Origin: Azospirillum sp. TSO22-1
GTDB taxonomy: Bacteria; Pseudomonadota; Alphaproteobacteria; Azospirillales; Azospirillaceae
Assembly: GCF_003116015.1 (NCBI RefSeq)
Contig: NZ_LGQZ01000013.1
Coordinates: forward strand, 62,001-126,000
Reading direction: 5' to 3'
DNA: 64,000 nt
The position numbers and the translations under genes are program-made. Below the pieces are notes generated by a model that worked only from the letters and a program-made list of their open reading frames with translations, did no database searches and was not told the DNA's origin. This document shows positions 27,503 to 38,438 of this stretch, one piece after another (within the stretch, counting starts at the first letter, position 1; every line of letters begins with the position of its first letter).

Positions 27503-29173
27503 CTAAACGCGGACGAGGTGAACGTCCGTCACCGGCTTCTTGCCGTGCGAGGTGTTGAAGGTACGGCGCACCGCGACCCGCGCCGCCTCCTTCACCAGGG
27601 CGTCGTCCTGGCGCGCCGGCTTCGGCAGGCCGGCGATGGCCTCGCGCACCGCGTCCACCACGTCGAGCAGCACCTCGTGGTCGGTCTCGCCGCTGTCCAG
27701 CAGGCCCATCACCGCCACCTGCGGCGCGGTGACCAGTTCCCCCCTGGCGTTGAGCACCAGCGTCGCCACCGCGGCGCCGTTGTGCACCATGCGGGTGCGC
27801 GCCCGCATCAGCCCGGTGTCGAGCGGCACCAGCCGCTTGCCGTCGATGGCCAGCCGGCCGGTGCGCACCTGGGTCACCACCTCCACCGGCCCCGGCGCGA
27901 GCCGCACGACGTCGCCGTCGCCGGGCACCAAACCGTGCGGCACCTGGCAGCCCTGGGCAATCCGGGCGTGCGCCAGCTGATGGCGCTGCTCGCCGTGCAC
28001 CGGCACCGCGACCTTCGGGCGGACCCACTGGTACATCTGCACCAGCTCGTCCTGCGCCGGGTGGCCGGAGACGTGGACGAACGCGTCGTCCGCGGTCACC
28101 ACCTCGATGCTCTTGTTGACCAGCAGGTTCTGCACGCGGCCGATGGCGCGCTCGTTGCCGGGGATCTCGCGCGAGGAGAAGATCACCGTGTCGCCGGGGT
28201 CCAGCGTCACCTGCGGATGGTCGCCGCCGGCGATGCGCGCCAGCGCCGAGCGCGGCTCGCCCTGGCTGCCGGTGCAGATCATCACCAGCTTGTCCTTGGG
28301 CAGGTAGGCGGCGTCGTGCTCGCTGAGGAACGGCGGCACGTCCTTGAGGTAGCCGTTGGAACGCGCCGCCTCGTTGATCCGCCACAGCGAGCGGCCGACC
28401 AGCGCGACGTTGCGCCCGTTCGCCGCCGCCGCCACGGCGATGCTCTCCAGCCGCGCCACGTTGGTGGCGAAGCAGGTCACCGCGATGCGGTTCGGGTAAC
28501 GGCCGAGCAGGTCGGTCAGCGTCGCCCGCACCTGCGCCTCGGAACCGGAACGGCCGGGCACCATGGCGTTGGTGCTGTCGCCGATCAGCGCCAGCACGCC
28601 CTCGTCGCCGAGCGCACGCAGCCGCGCCTCGTCGGTCACGGAGCCGATCAGCGGCTCCGGGTCGAGCTTCCAGTCGCCGGTGTGCAGCACGAGGCCCGAC
28701 CCGGTGCGGATCGCCAGCGCGTTCGGCTCCGGGATCGAGTGGGTGAGCGTGACGTACTCCAGCTGGAACGGCCCCAGCTCGAACCGGCCGCCCAGCGGAA
28801 TCTCGTGGATCGGCACCTTGGTGGCGAGCTGGCGCTCGTACAGCTTGGCGCGCAGCACCGAGGCGGTGAACGGCGTGCAGTAGACCGGGCATTGCAGCTG
28901 CGGCCACAGGTACTGCACGGCGCCGAGATGGTCCTCGTGCGCGTGCGTCAGCACCAGCCCGACGAGGTTCTCCCGCTGCTCCTTGATGAAGGCCGGGTCC
29001 GGCATGATGACGTCGAGGCCGGGCATGGTGTCGTCGGCGAACGAGATCCCTAAGTCCACCATCAGCCATTTGCCGCGGTGGCCGTACAGGTTCAGGTTCA
29101 TGCCGATCTCGCCCGACCCGCCGAGCGGCAGGAAATACAGGCCGTCCCCGTCCGGGGTGAACTGGCTGTCCAC
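27503..29173 (-). CDS. rnj: Ribonuclease J
   Basis: RNase J is an exo/endoribonuclease of the beta-CASP metallo-beta-lactamase group, used in mRNA turnover and rRNA maturation. The 556 residues show GGSGEIGMN at the start, the zinc motif THAHEDHLGA (around residue 75), the HTGDWKLDPEP motif, CTGSQGEPRSAL in the beta-CASP region and HVSGHPAQDE further on. The GTG start shares its first G with the coaX stop codon (1-nt overlap). A region near residue 385 lies in the beta-CASP/lactamase junction (VPVHGEQRHQLAHARIA). Confidence 0.95.
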   Translation of the reverse strand: MDSQFTPDGDGLYFLPLGGSGEIGMNLNLYGHRGKWLMVDLGISFADDTMPGLDVIMPDPAFIKEQRENLVGLVLTHAHEDHLGAVQYLWPQLQCPVYCTPFTASVLRAKLYERQLATKVPIHEIPLGGRFELGPFQLEYVTLTHSIPEPNALAIRTGSGLVLHTGDWKLDPEPLIGSVTDEARLRALGDEGVLALIGDSTNAMVPGRSGSEAQVRATLTDLLGRYPNRIAVTCFATNVARLESIAVAAAANGRNVALVGRSLWRINEAARSNGYLKDVPPFLSEHDAAYLPKDKLVMICTGSQGEPRSALARIAGGDHPQVTLDPGDTVIFSSREIPGNERAIGRVQNLLVNKSIEVVTADDAFVHVSGHPAQDELVQMYQWVRPKVAVPVHGEQRHQLAHARIAQGCQVPHGLVPGDGDVVRLAPGPVEVVTQVRTGRLAIDGKRLVPLDTGLMRARTRMVHNGAAVATLVLNARGELVTAPQVAVMGLLDSGETDHEVLLDVVDAVREAIAGLPKPARQDDALVKEAARVAVRRTFNTSHGKKPVTDVHLVRV

Positions 29174-29979
29174 TAGCTCTTTACCGCTGTCTGGTTGTTT
29201 GGCGTGTTGCGTTTGTAGACCGACAACAGGCCGCGCATGGTCAGCTCGTTGTCGACATGGTGGATCATGGAGGTGGCCTCGGCGAACGTCCGGCCAAGCC
29301 CCCCGGTGGCGATCACCGTCACGGGCGGGTCGCCCGTCGGCGACAGCTCGGCCGAGATGCGGGTGATCAGCCCTTCGATCATGCTGGTGTAGCCCCAGAA
29401 CATGCCGGACTGCATGGCCGCCACCGTCCCCTTGCCGACGACGCGCGCCGGGCGGACGATCTCCACCTTCGGCAGCTGCGCCGCCACCTTGTGCAGGGCG
29501 TCGAGCGCCAGGCTCGGCCCCGGCGCGATGGCGCCGCCGACGAAGTTGCCGTCCCGGTCCACCACGTCGAAGGTCGTGCCGGTGCCGATATCGACGATGA
29601 TCAGCGGCGCCGGGTAGGTCTCAGCCGCGGCGATGGAGTTGACCAGCCGGTCGGCGCCGGCCTCCTTCGGGTTGTCCAGCAGCACCTTGATGCCGAGATC
29701 CACGCCGGGATCGCCGACCCGCATCGGCTCGCACTGGAAGTGGTTGCTGCACAGCCGGGTGAGATCGAAGGTGGCGGCCGGCACCACGCTGGACAGCACG
29801 GCGGCGTGGATGTCCGCGGGCTTCAGCCCCTTGACCGCCATCAGGCTGAACAGCCAGACGGCGTACTCGTCGGCGGTGCGGCGGCTGTCGGTGGAGATGC
29901 GCCACTGGCCGCGCTTCTCGTCGCCGTCGAACACGGCGAAGACCACGTTGGTGTTGCCGGCGTCGATGGCGAGCAGCAT
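29173..29979 (-). CDS. coaX: Type III pantothenate kinase
   Basis: CoaX catalyses the first step of coenzyme A synthesis and, unlike CoaA, needs a monovalent cation and is not inhibited by CoA. The 268-residue protein has the acetate/sugar-kinase fold motifs: LLAIDAGNTN at the start, GADRLVNSIAA in the middle, and the IVDIGTGTTFDVV phosphate loop, followed by GGAIAPGPSLALDAL. It lies 3 nt after birA and overlaps rnj by 1 nt. Confidence 0.95.
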   Translation of the reverse strand: MLLAIDAGNTNVVFAVFDGDEKRGQWRISTDSRRTADEYAVWLFSLMAVKGLKPADIHAAVLSSVVPAATFDLTRLCSNHFQCEPMRVGDPGVDLGIKVLLDNPKEAGADRLVNSIAAAETYPAPLIIVDIGTGTTFDVVDRDGNFVGGAIAPGPSLALDALHKVAAQLPKVEIVRPARVVGKGTVAAMQSGMFWGYTSMIEGLITRISAELSPTGDPPVTVIATGGLGRTFAEATSMIHHVDNELTMRGLLSVYKRNTPNNQTAVKS

Positions 29980-29982
29980 GCG

Positions 29983-30768
29983 TCACGATCCCGGAAAGAA
30001 GACGTCGCCGGCGGCGATCCGCACCGGCACGCCACCGTCGCCCCTATCGAGCAGCAGAACACCGTCGCTGTCCAGGTCGACGAAGGTGCCGGTCAGTTCG
30101 CGGTCGCTCAGGCGCACCACCACCGGTCCGCCGCGGTTGGCCGCCCGCGCCAGCCATGCGGCGCGCACCGGGTCGAAGCCCTCGGCCTGCCAGCGCGCGT
30201 ACCAGTGCGCCAGCTTCTGGGCATACATCTCCAGCGCCGCCGCCGGTTCGGCGTGCCCCGCCCCCTCCTCGGCCAGCGAGGTGGCGGCGAACTCGGTCCC
30301 TTCCGGGAAATACCTGAGGTTGATGCCGACGCCGAGCACCAGCCACGCCAGCCGCCCGTCGGCCGACGCCTCGGACTCCAGCAGGATGCCGGCGACCTTG
30401 CGGCCGTTGACCAGCACGTCGTTCGGCCACTTGCAGCGCACCGCGGCCATGGCCGGCAGGAACGCCTCCGCCGTCTCGGCGATGGCGAGCGAGGCGACGA
30501 ACGACATCTGCGCGGCGACGGCGGGCGTCACGCGCGGGCGCAGGATGGTGGAGGTGTAGAGGTTGCCCTCGGGCGAGGTCCAGGCCCGCCCCCGCCGGCC
30601 ACGGCCGGTCTGCTGGCTGCGGGCCCAGACGACGGTGCGCTCCGGAGAACCGGAGCGCGCGCGATCCTTGGCTTCGTCGTTGGTGCTGCCGACGGCGCCG
30701 AGGGCGATGACCTGGAAGCCCGGGGGCAGGGACAGCTTCCCCGCCCCCGGTAATGCTCCGTCGATCAT
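29983..30768 (-). CDS. birA: Biotin--[acetyl-CoA-carboxylase] ligase
   Basis: The enzyme attaches biotin to the carrier protein of acetyl-CoA carboxylase. In 261 residues it shows the biotin/AMP-binding loop [37 protein letters not shown] and the small C-terminal SH3-like domain. There is no N-terminal helix-turn-helix, so this is a class I ligase without the repressor function of E. coli BirA. It follows nuoN by 4 nt, the usual arrangement in alphaproteobacteria. Confidence 0.94.
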   Translation of the reverse strand: MIDGALPGAGKLSLPPGFQVIALGAVGSTNDEAKDRARSGSPERTVVWARSQQTGRGRRGRAWTSPEGNLYTSTILRPRVTPAVAAQMSFVASLAIAETAEAFLPAMAAVRCKWPNDVLVNGRKVAGILLESEASADGRLAWLVLGVGINLRYFPEGTEFAATSLAEEGAGHAEPAAALEMYAQKLAHWYARWQAEGFDPVRAAWLARAANRGGPVVVRLSDRELTGTFVDLDSDGVLLLDRGDGGVPVRIAAGDVFFPGS

Positions 30769-30772
30769 GCCG

Positions 30773-32221
30773 TCAGCCGGCGAACAGCGCCGCCGCGGCG
30801 GTGGCGGCGTAGTTCAGGATCGGCGCCGGGACGATGAAGAACAGCAGCGTGAACGCGGTGGTGCCGACCAGGATGGCGGACATGCCGTCGTCCGTCACCT
30901 TGTCGAAGCCGCCGACCGGCTCGTCGAAGTACATGACCTTGATGATGCGCAGGTAGTAGTACGCGCCCACCACGCTGGTCAGCACGCCGATGATGGCGGT
31001 GACGTACAGCCCGGCCTGCACGGCGGCCAGGAAGACGTACAGCTTGCTGAAGAAGCCGGCCATCGGCGGGATGCCCGCCATCGAGAACATGAAGATCGCC
31101 ATGGCGGCGGCCAGCATCGGGTTGGTGCGGGCGAGGCCGGAGAGGTCCTTGATGTCCTCGACCATGCGGCCCTTCTGCTTCATGCAGAGGATGACCGCAA
31201 AGGCGCCGACGTTCATGAACAGGTAGATCGCCATGTAGATCAGTACGCCGCGGACACCTTCCTGCGTGCCGGTGGCGAGGCCGACCAGCGCGTAGCCGAT
31301 GTGGCCGATCGAGCTGTAGGCCATCAGGCGCTTGATGTTGGTCTGCACGATGGCGGCGAAGGCGCCGAGCGCCATCGACATGATCGACGAGGCGATGATG
31401 ATCTGCTGCCAGCTGTGCGCCATGTGGCCGAACGGCTCGATCAGAACGCGGGTGAGCAGCGCGATGGCGGCGACCTTCGGGGCGACCGCGAAGAAGGCGG
31501 TCACCGGCGTCGGGGCGCCCTGGTAGACGTCCGGCGTCCACATGTGGAACGGCACGGCCGAGATCTTGAAGGCGAGGCCGGCGGCGACGAACACCAGGCC
31601 GATGATCAGGCCGACCGACGGGTGCGTGCCGCCGGCCAGCAGCGTGGCGATCTTGTCGAACGCCGTGGTGCCGGCGAAGCCGTACACCAGCGAGGAGCCG
31701 TACAGCAGCAGGCACGACGACAGCGCGCCGAGCACGAAGTACTTCAGGCCGGCCTCCGACGAGCCGGTCGAGTCACGCCGGAAGGCGGCGATGACGTACA
31801 GCGACAGGCTCTGCGTCTCCAGGCCGACGTACAGCGAGATGAGGTCGTTGGCCGAGATCATCATCAGCATGCCCAGCGTGGCGAAGAGCATGAGGATGGG
31901 GAACTCGAACCGGTTCATCTGCTCGCGCTCGATGTAGCCGAGCGACATGACGACGGCGAGCGACGAGGCCACCAGCACCAGCACCTTCATGAAGACGCCG
32001 AAGGCGTCCATCACGAACAGGCCGTTGAAGGTGACGACGCGGCCGGAGCCGTAGCCGAGCGAGAGGAATGCCGCGAACAGCAGCGCGCCGACGGTGAGGT
32101 AGGCCACCATGCGGGTGGAGCCCTCGCCGCGGAACACGCCAAGCATGAGCAGCGCCATGCCCGCGCACGCCAGGAAGATTTCCGGCAGGGCCGGCCAAAG
32201 GTCGGGGAACTGGGCGATCAT
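30773..32221 (-). CDS. nuoN: NADH-quinone oxidoreductase subunit N
   Basis: NuoN is one of three antiporter-like membrane subunits of complex I that move protons. The 482-residue protein has about 14 membrane segments and the proton-antiporter core: [21 protein letters not shown], the [20 protein letters not shown] block containing a key Lys and His, and [18 protein letters not shown]. It is the last gene of the nuo series, 10 nt after nuoM, and is followed by birA. Confidence 0.97.
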   Translation of the reverse strand: MIAQFPDLWPALPEIFLACAGMALLMLGVFRGEGSTRMVAYLTVGALLFAAFLSLGYGSGRVVTFNGLFVMDAFGVFMKVLVLVASSLAVVMSLGYIEREQMNRFEFPILMLFATLGMLMMISANDLISLYVGLETQSLSLYVIAAFRRDSTGSSEAGLKYFVLGALSSCLLLYGSSLVYGFAGTTAFDKIATLLAGGTHPSVGLIIGLVFVAAGLAFKISAVPFHMWTPDVYQGAPTPVTAFFAVAPKVAAIALLTRVLIEPFGHMAHSWQQIIIASSIMSMALGAFAAIVQTNIKRLMAYSSIGHIGYALVGLATGTQEGVRGVLIYMAIYLFMNVGAFAVILCMKQKGRMVEDIKDLSGLARTNPMLAAAMAIFMFSMAGIPPMAGFFSKLYVFLAAVQAGLYVTAIIGVLTSVVGAYYYLRIIKVMYFDEPVGGFDKVTDDGMSAILVGTTAFTLLFFIVPAPILNYAATAAAALFAG

Positions 32222-32231
32222 GGCATACCCT

Positions 32232-33737
32232 CTAGCGCGCGGCCACGTTGACGCCGCCGGCGGCGGCCAGCTTGGTCTCGTAGGTCTTGATCAGGTTGTC
32301 GACCGACGCCGACGTGATCTTCAGGAAGCTGGTCGGGTAGATGCCCATCCACAGCACCACGATGACCAGCGGCACGAACACGGCGATCTCTCGGATGTTC
32401 ATGTCGTACATCGCCTTCAGGTCGGCCTTGACCAGCTTGCCGAAGACGATGCGGCGCAGCAGCCACAGCGCGTAGGCGGCGCCCAGGACCAGGCCGGTGG
32501 CCGCCAGCGCCGCCACCCAGGTGTTGTCCTGGAAGGCGCCCAGCAGCACCAGGAACTCGCCGACGAAGCCCGAGGTGCCGGGCAGGCCGACCGAGGCCAT
32601 GGTCATGAAGCCGAACACGATGGCGTACTTCGGCATGTTGTGCACGAGACCGCCGTAGCGCGCGATCTCGCGGGTGTGCAGCCGGTCGTACACCACGCCG
32701 ACGCACAGGAACAGCGCACCCGACACGATGCCGTGCGACAGCATCTGGAAGATCGAGCCTTCCACACCCTGCGCGTTCAGCGTGAACATGCCGATGGTGA
32801 CGAAGCCCATGTGCGCGACCGACGAGTAGGCGATCAGCTTCTTCATGTCCTCCTGCGCCAGCGCCACCAGCGAGGTGTAGATCACCGCGACGATGGACAG
32901 CGTGTAGATCAGCGGCGCGAAGTACTCGGTCGCCTCGGGCAGCATCGGGATGTTGAAGCGCAGGAAGCCGTAGCCGCCCATCTTCAGCAGCACGCCGGCC
33001 AGGATGACCGAGCCGGCGGTCGGCGCCTCGACGTGGGCGTCCGGCAGCCAGGTGTGCACCGGCCACATCGGCACCTTCACCGCAAAGGAGGCGAAGCAGG
33101 CCAGCCACAGCCAGATCTGCATCTGGCGGTCGAAGTGCGTGGCGGTGATCGTCGGGATGTCCGTGGTGCCGGCGACGAACCACATCGCCAGGATGGCGAT
33201 CAGCATCAGCACCGAACCGAGCAGCGTGTACAGGAAGAACTTGAACGCCGCGTACACGCGCCGCTGTCCGCCCCACACGCCGATGATCAGGAACATCGGG
33301 ATCAGCACGCCCTCGAAGAACATGTAGAAGAGGACGAAGTCGAGCGCGCAGAACATGCCGACCATCAGGGTCTCGAGGACCAGGAAGGCCACCATGTACT
33401 CCTTGACGCGGGTCTGGATGCTCTCCCACGAGGCGAGGATGCACAGCGGCGTCAGGAAGGTGGAGAGGATGACGAACAGCATCGAGATGCCGTCGACACC
33501 CATGTGATAGTTGACCTTGAAGGCCGGGATCCACTCCGCCTTCTCGACCATCTGGTAGCCCGGGTTGGCCGGGTCGAAGTGGAACCAGATGAACAGCGAC
33601 AGCACGAAGTTGATGAGCGTCGTGATCAGGGCGATCTTGCGCGCCTGATTGGCCACGGCCTCCGGGCTCCCGCGCTGGATCAGGATGAACAGCGCGCCGA
33701 CGAGCGGCAGGAAGGTGGTGATCGACAGGATCGGCAT
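32232..33737 (-). CDS. nuoM: NADH-quinone oxidoreductase subunit M
   Basis: This antiporter-like complex I subunit has 501 residues and about 14 membrane segments. Recognisable motifs are [19 protein letters not shown] near residue 78, [45 protein letters not shown] with the conserved Lys and His, and [15 protein letters not shown]. It lies 22 nt after nuoL and 10 nt before nuoN. Confidence 0.97.
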   Translation of the reverse strand: MPILSITTFLPLVGALFILIQRGSPEAVANQARKIALITTLINFVLSLFIWFHFDPANPGYQMVEKAEWIPAFKVNYHMGVDGISMLFVILSTFLTPLCILASWESIQTRVKEYMVAFLVLETLMVGMFCALDFVLFYMFFEGVLIPMFLIIGVWGGQRRVYAAFKFFLYTLLGSVLMLIAILAMWFVAGTTDIPTITATHFDRQMQIWLWLACFASFAVKVPMWPVHTWLPDAHVEAPTAGSVILAGVLLKMGGYGFLRFNIPMLPEATEYFAPLIYTLSIVAVIYTSLVALAQEDMKKLIAYSSVAHMGFVTIGMFTLNAQGVEGSIFQMLSHGIVSGALFLCVGVVYDRLHTREIARYGGLVHNMPKYAIVFGFMTMASVGLPGTSGFVGEFLVLLGAFQDNTWVAALAATGLVLGAAYALWLLRRIVFGKLVKADLKAMYDMNIREIAVFVPLVIVVLWMGIYPTSFLKITSASVDNLIKTYETKLAAAGGVNVAAR

Positions 33738-33759
33738 TTTCTTATTCCCCTTGAGCCGC

Positions 33760-35847
33760 TCAGCCGAACAGCGAGAGCCACACGACCAGCGTGACGACGC
33801 CGATCACCATCGCGAACGCGTAGTGGTAGACGTAGCCGGACTGCATGCGCGAGGCCTTGGCCGCGACGTTCTGCGTGGCCGCCGCCAGCCCGTCCGGGCC
33901 GACGCCGTCGATGAGCGCGCCGTCGCCGCCCTTCCACAGGCCGTGGCCGAGCCAGCGCGCCGGACGCACGAAGGCCCAGTCGTACAGCTCGTCGAAGTAC
34001 CACTTGTTGTACAGGAAGGCGTGGACGCCGCTGAACGTGCTGGCGATCGCACCCGGCAGGCGCGGCAGCAGCAGGTACAGCAGGTAGGCCAGCGCGATGC
34101 CGATCAGGCCGACGATGATCGGCAGCGTGCCAACCCAGCCCGGCAGGTAATGGTGCGCCGCCTCGATGCTGTCGTGGGCCGGCAGCACGAAGATCGACTT
34201 GCCCCAGAAATCGGCGCGGTGGTGGCCGATGAAGCGGTCGGCGAACAGGATGCCGGAGAGCACCGCGCCGGCGCCCAGCACGAACAGCGGCACCAGCATG
34301 ACCAGCGGCGACTCATGGGCGTGCTCGAACACCTTCTTCGGCATGCGCGGCGCGCCGTGGAACGACATGATGAGCAGGCGCCAGGAGTAGAATGCAGTCA
34401 TCAGCGCCGCCGAGATGCCGAGCCAGAAGGCCAGCATGCCGACCGGACTGTTCGCCGCGAACGCCGCCTCGAGGATCATGTCCTTGGAATAGAAGCCGGC
34501 GAAGATCGGCAGGCCGGCCAGCGCCAGGTTGCCGATCCACATCAGCGCGTAGGTGACCGGGATCTTCTTCCACACGCCGCCCATGTTGCGCATGTCCTGC
34601 TCGTGGTGCAGGGCGTGGATGACCGAGCCGGCGCCGAGGAACAGCAGCGCCTTGAAGAAGGCGTGCGTGAACAGATGGAACATGGCCGCGTCGTAGGCCG
34701 AGACGCCGGCGGCGAAGAACATGTAGCCGAGCTGCGACATCGTCGAATAGGCGATGACGCGCTTGATGTCGAACTGGGTGAAGCCGATGGTCGCGGCGAC
34801 GAACGCGGTGAAGGCGCCGACCACGGTCACCACCTGGAGCGCGGCGGGCGCGTACTCGAACAGCGGCGACAGGCGGCACACCATGAACACGCCGGCGGTC
34901 ACCATGGTGGCGGCGTGGATGAGCGCTGACACCGGGGTCGGGCCTTCCATCGCGTCCGGCAGCCAGGTGTGCAGGCCGAGCTGCGCCGACTTGCCCATGG
35001 CGCCGACGAACAGCAGCAGACAGGCGATGGTCAGCGCGTCGAAGTCCCAGCTCAGGAAGTGCAGGGTCTTGCCGACCAGCTCCGGCGCCTTGGCGAAGGC
35101 GACGTCGAACTGCAGCGAGCCCGTCAGCACGAACACCGAGAAGATGCCGAGCGCGAAGCCGAAGTCGCCGACGCGGTTGACCAGGAAGGCCTTCATCGCC
35201 GCGTTGTTGGCCGAGGGCTTCTCGTACCAGAAGTTGATCAGCAGGTAGGAGGCGACGCCGACGCCCTCCCAGCCGAAGAACATCTGCACGAAGTTGTCGG
35301 CCGTCACCAGCATCAGCATGCAGAAGGTGAAGAACGACAGGTAGGCCTGGAAGCGCGGCTTGTTCGGGTCATCGGCCATGTAGCCGACCGAGTAGACGTG
35401 CACGCACGCCGACACGGTGTTGACCACCACCAGCATGACCGCGGTCAGCTGGTCGACGCGCAGCGCCCAGAACACGTCCAGCGTGCCGGACTTCATCCAG
35501 CGGAACAGCTCGATGGTGCGCGGCGTGCCGCCGTGGCCGGTGACCTGGAAGAACAGGATCCACGACATGACGGCGGCGAGGACCACGGCGCCGCAGGTGA
35601 CGACCTGCGCGGTGCGGTCGCGCCAGTCCGCCGGGGCGGCCGGGTGATGGTCGTCGTGCCCGTGGTCATCGTGCCCATGGTCGTCATGGCCATGCGCGTC
35701 GTGATGGTGGTCGTGGTGGCCGTGGTCATGCCCGTGGCCGTGTGCGGCGGCGCCCTTCGGCGCGCCGTTGTGGCCGTAGGCGAACAGCGACAGCGAACCG
35801 GCGATGAGGAACGCCAGCAGCGGCAGGAATACGACAAGGACTTCCAT
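33760..35847 (-). CDS. nuoL: NADH-quinone oxidoreductase subunit L, with a His-rich loop
   Basis: NuoL is the distal antiporter-like subunit, with about 16 membrane segments and a long lateral helix at its C-terminal end. The 695-residue product shows [51 protein letters not shown] and [16 protein letters not shown]. Unusual is the loop after the first membrane helix, residues 36-68, where 17 of 33 residues are His, with DDHGH repeats, most of the others Asp and Gly. This loop is not part of the conserved fold and could bind metal ions. It starts 9 nt after nuoK. Confidence 0.96.
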   Translation of the reverse strand: MEVLVVFLPLLAFLIAGSLSLFAYGHNGAPKGAAAHGHGHDHGHHDHHHDAHGHDDHGHDDHGHDDHHPAAPADWRDRTAQVVTCGAVVLAAVMSWILFFQVTGHGGTPRTIELFRWMKSGTLDVFWALRVDQLTAVMLVVVNTVSACVHVYSVGYMADDPNKPRFQAYLSFFTFCMLMLVTADNFVQMFFGWEGVGVASYLLINFWYEKPSANNAAMKAFLVNRVGDFGFALGIFSVFVLTGSLQFDVAFAKAPELVGKTLHFLSWDFDALTIACLLLFVGAMGKSAQLGLHTWLPDAMEGPTPVSALIHAATMVTAGVFMVCRLSPLFEYAPAALQVVTVVGAFTAFVAATIGFTQFDIKRVIAYSTMSQLGYMFFAAGVSAYDAAMFHLFTHAFFKALLFLGAGSVIHALHHEQDMRNMGGVWKKIPVTYALMWIGNLALAGLPIFAGFYSKDMILEAAFAANSPVGMLAFWLGISAALMTAFYSWRLLIMSFHGAPRMPKKVFEHAHESPLVMLVPLFVLGAGAVLSGILFADRFIGHHRADFWGKSIFVLPAHDSIEAAHHYLPGWVGTLPIIVGLIGIALAYLLYLLLPRLPGAIASTFSGVHAFLYNKWYFDELYDWAFVRPARWLGHGLWKGGDGALIDGVGPDGLAAATQNVAAKASRMQSGYVYHYAFAMVIGVVTLVVWLSLFG

Positions 35848-35856
35848 GGCGCGTCC

Positions 35857-36165
35857 TCAGCCCCTCATCATGTTGATGTCTTCGACTCGGATCGAGCCGC
35901 GGTTGCGGAAGTAGACCACCAGGATGGCGAGGCCGATGGCCGCCTCGGCGGCCGCCACGGTCAGGATGATCATCGAGAACACCTGGCCGACCAGATCGTG
36001 CAGGTACACCGAGAAGGCGACGAGGTTCAGGTTCACCGCCAGCAGCATCATCTCGATCGACATCAGGATGATGATGACGTTCTTGCGGTTCAGGAAGATG
36101 CCGAAGATCCCGAGGGTGAACAGGATCGCGGCGACCGTCAGGTAATGACCGAGCCCGATTTCCAT
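35857..36165 (-). CDS. nuoK: NADH-quinone oxidoreductase subunit K
   Basis: This 102-residue membrane subunit has three helices, with the conserved Glu residues of the proton path in [16 protein letters not shown] and [16 protein letters not shown]. The short frame starts [16 protein letters not shown] at 36165, 2 nt after the nuoJ stop. Length is typical (about 100). Confidence 0.96.
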   Translation of the reverse strand: MEIGLGHYLTVAAILFTLGIFGIFLNRKNVIIILMSIEMMLLAVNLNLVAFSVYLHDLVGQVFSMIILTVAAAEAAIGLAILVVYFRNRGSIRVEDINMMRG

Positions 36166-36167
36166 TT

Positions 36168-36782
36168 TTAGACGCCTTCTCCGGTCGGGACCTTGCGGAT
36201 CGCCATCGTCTCTTCGCGGCGGCGGGCCAGCTGGGCCGAGATGTCCTGCTTGCGCACGCCCTCGCGGCGACGCAGCGTCAGCACGATGGCACCCATCATG
36301 GCGATCAGCAGCACGATGCCCGACGCCTGGAACAGGTACGCGTAGTGGGTGTAGATGAGCTGCCCGAGCGCCCGGGTGTTGTTCACCTGCTCGATCGCCG
36401 GGGTCGGCGCGCCGAGGACCTGGTTGGCCGCCGGAGCCACCACCCAGGCGCCGAACACCACGGCCAGCTCGGCCAGCAGCACGAGACCGAGCAGCGCGCC
36501 GAACGGCATGTACTGCGCGGCGCCCTGGCGCAGCTCGCGGAAATTGATGTCGAGCATCATCACGACGAACAGGAACAGCACCGCGACAGCGCCCACGTAG
36601 ACGATGACCAGGATCATCGCCAGGAACTCCGCCCCCATCAGCACGCACAGGCCGGCGGCCTGGAAGAACGCCAGGATGAGGTAGAGCACCGAGTGAACCG
36701 GGTTCCGCGCGGAGATGACCATCACGCCGGAGGCCACCAGGATGGCGGAGAAAAGGTAAAACGCCAGGACTTGAACAATCAT
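36168..36782 (-). CDS. nuoJ: NADH-quinone oxidoreductase subunit J
   Basis: The 204-residue membrane subunit has five hydrophobic helices. [52 protein letters not shown] covers the third-helix region that carries the conserved Tyr/Gly segment associated with the pi-bulge transition in complex I. The C-terminal charged tail ([18 protein letters not shown]) is cytoplasmic. It follows nuoI after an 89-nt spacer without an obvious gene. Confidence 0.95.
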   Translation of the reverse strand: MIVQVLAFYLFSAILVASGVMVISARNPVHSVLYLILAFFQAAGLCVLMGAEFLAMILVIVYVGAVAVLFLFVVMMLDINFRELRQGAAQYMPFGALLGLVLLAELAVVFGAWVVAPAANQVLGAPTPAIEQVNNTRALGQLIYTHYAYLFQASGIVLLIAMMGAIVLTLRRREGVRKQDISAQLARRREETMAIRKVPTGEGV

Positions 36783-36871
36783 TGTATCCCCGCCTCCGCG
36801 GTCGAGGTTTTTCCGTTCGTCATCGGGGCCGGGAGCGCAATCCCCCTACCCCGCCAAGGGCGATCGAGTGT

Positions 36872-37360
36872 TTAGCGGTAGGGCGCTTCGTTCGCAAGGT
36901 TGGCGGCGAGCAGGGCTTCCCAGCGGTCGCCGTTCGCCAGCAGCTTTTCCTTGTTGTAGAAGAGCTCCTCGCGCGTCTCCGTCGAGAACTCGAAGTTCGG
37001 GCCTTCGACGATGGCGTCCACCGGGCAGGCTTCCTGACAGAAGCCGCAGTAGATGCACTTCGTCATGTCGATGTCGTAGCGCGTGGTGCGGCGGCTGCCG
37101 TCCTCGCGCGGTTCGGCCTCGATGGTGATGGCCAGCGCCGGGCACACCGCCTCGCACAGCTTGCACGCGATGCAGCGCTCCTCGCCGTTGGGATAGCGGC
37201 GCAGCGCGTGCTCGCCGCGGAAGCGCGGGCTGATCGGGCCCTTCTCGAACGGGTAGTTCAGCGTCACCTTCGGCCTGAACATGTAGCTGAAGGTCAGGCT
37301 GAGGCCGCGGACCAGCTCCACCAGGAAGAAGCTGCGCGCCGTGCGGTCGAGGAATGCCAT
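36872..37360 (-). CDS. nuoI: NADH-quinone oxidoreductase subunit I
   Basis: NuoI carries clusters N6a and N6b in the peripheral arm. The 162-residue protein has two ferredoxin motifs, [12 protein letters not shown] and [12 protein letters not shown], each with four Cys, and the family N-terminus followed by [22 protein letters not shown] start it at the ATG at 37360, which has AGGAGA 13 nt and AGAGG 4 nt upstream; an in-frame start at 37384 would put those inside the gene. Confidence 0.96.
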   Translation of the reverse strand: MAFLDRTARSFFLVELVRGLSLTFSYMFRPKVTLNYPFEKGPISPRFRGEHALRRYPNGEERCIACKLCEAVCPALAITIEAEPREDGSRRTTRYDIDMTKCIYCGFCQEACPVDAIVEGPNFEFSTETREELFYNKEKLLANGDRWEALLAANLANEAPYR

Positions 37361-37383
37361 GGCCTCTTGTTCTCCTTTAAGCA

Positions 37384-37404
37384 CGGGGGCAGGCCCTGCC
37401 CCCG
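37384..37404 (-). other. GC-rich hairpin in the nuoH-nuoI spacer
   Basis: GGGGGCA at 37385-37391 pairs with TGCCCCC at 37397-37403 around a 5-nt loop. It is in the 67-nt spacer just upstream of the nuoI ribosome site. The T-run that follows (37407-37410) is on the plus strand, where no gene would need it; in the nuo mRNA the hairpin may affect stability or nuoI translation. Confidence 0.45.
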
Positions 37405-37427
37405 CGTTTTCTTCCCTTTCGGTCCGA

Positions 37428-38438
37428 TTACTTCGGCAGCCAGCCGAAGGTGACGAGCACGCCGGCAGTCAGCACCACCCAGGCCAGCGACAGCGGCAGG
37501 AACACCTTCCAGCCGAGGCGCATGAGCTGGTCGTAGCGGTAGCGCGGCACGGTCGCGCGGACCCAGATGAACGTGAACAGGCAGAAGGCGACCTTCAGGG
37601 CCAACCAGACCACGCCGGGGATCCAGTTCAGCGGCGCGATGTCGAACGGCGGCAGCCAGCCGCCGAGGAACAGGATCGAGGTCATGGCGCTGACCAGGAA
37701 CATGTTCGCGTACTCGCCCAGGAAGAACAGCGCGTACGGAGCCGAGCTGTACTCCACCATGAAGCCGGCCACCAGCTCCGACTCGCCTTCCGGCAGGTCG
37801 AAGGGCGCGCGGTTCGTCTCGGCCAGCCCGGAGATGAAGAAGACCACGAACATCGGCAGCATCGGGATGACGAACCACACCGTCTTCTGCGCCATCACGA
37901 TGTCGGTGAGGTTCAGCGAGCCGACGATCAGCAGCACCGAGATGATGACGAAGCCCATGGAGACTTCGTAGGACACCATCTGCGCCGCCGAGCGCAGGCC
38001 GCCGAGGAAGGCGTAGCGCGAGTTCGACGCCCAGCCCGCGACGATGATGCCGTACACGCCGAGCGAGGAGATGGCGAACAGGTACAGGATGCCGACGTTG
38101 ATGTTGGTGAGCGCCATGCCGTAGTCGAACGGCACCACCGCCCAGCCCAGCAGCGCCAGGAAGAAGGTCATCATCGGCGCCATGTAGAACAGCGCGCGGT
38201 TGGCGCCGGCCGGCAGCACCTGCTCCTTGGCGAACAGCTTGACGCCATCGGCGAAGGGCTGCAGCAGGCCGAACGGACCGACGAGGTTCGGACCCTGGCG
38301 CATCTGCATGGCGCCCAGAACCTTGCGCTCGGCCAGCGTCATGAAGGCGACGCCCACCAGCAGCGGAACGACGATCGCCAGGATCTTCAGCACGATGATG
38401 ATCAGCGGCAACAGGAAGCCGCTCCAAATCTCAGCCAT
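37428..38438 (-). CDS. nuoH: NADH-quinone oxidoreductase subunit H
   Basis: NuoH forms much of the quinone chamber at the membrane-arm junction. The 336 residues include eight hydrophobic helices, [26 protein letters not shown] near residue 52, and [24 protein letters not shown] near residue 205, both strongly conserved family blocks. Its ATG overlaps the nuoG stop by 8 nt. Confidence 0.97.
   Translation of the reverse strand: MAEIWSGFLLPLIIIVLKILAIVVPLLVGVAFMTLAERKVLGAMQMRQGPNLVGPFGLLQPFADGVKLFAKEQVLPAGANRALFYMAPMMTFFLALLGWAVVPFDYGMALTNINVGILYLFAISSLGVYGIIVAGWASNSRYAFLGGLRSAAQMVSYEVSMGFVIISVLLIVGSLNLTDIVMAQKTVWFVIPMLPMFVVFFISGLAETNRAPFDLPEGESELVAGFMVEYSSAPYALFFLGEYANMFLVSAMTSILFLGGWLPPFDIAPLNWIPGVVWLALKVAFCLFTFIWVRATVPRYRYDQLMRLGWKVFLPLSLAWVVLTAGVLVTFGWLPK

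Noticed and set aside
35640..35745. Short repeats that could be mistaken for a CRISPR or microsatellite
   Set aside because: They encode the His-rich loop of NuoL in frame, have no constant repeat with variable spacers, and no cas gene is present.
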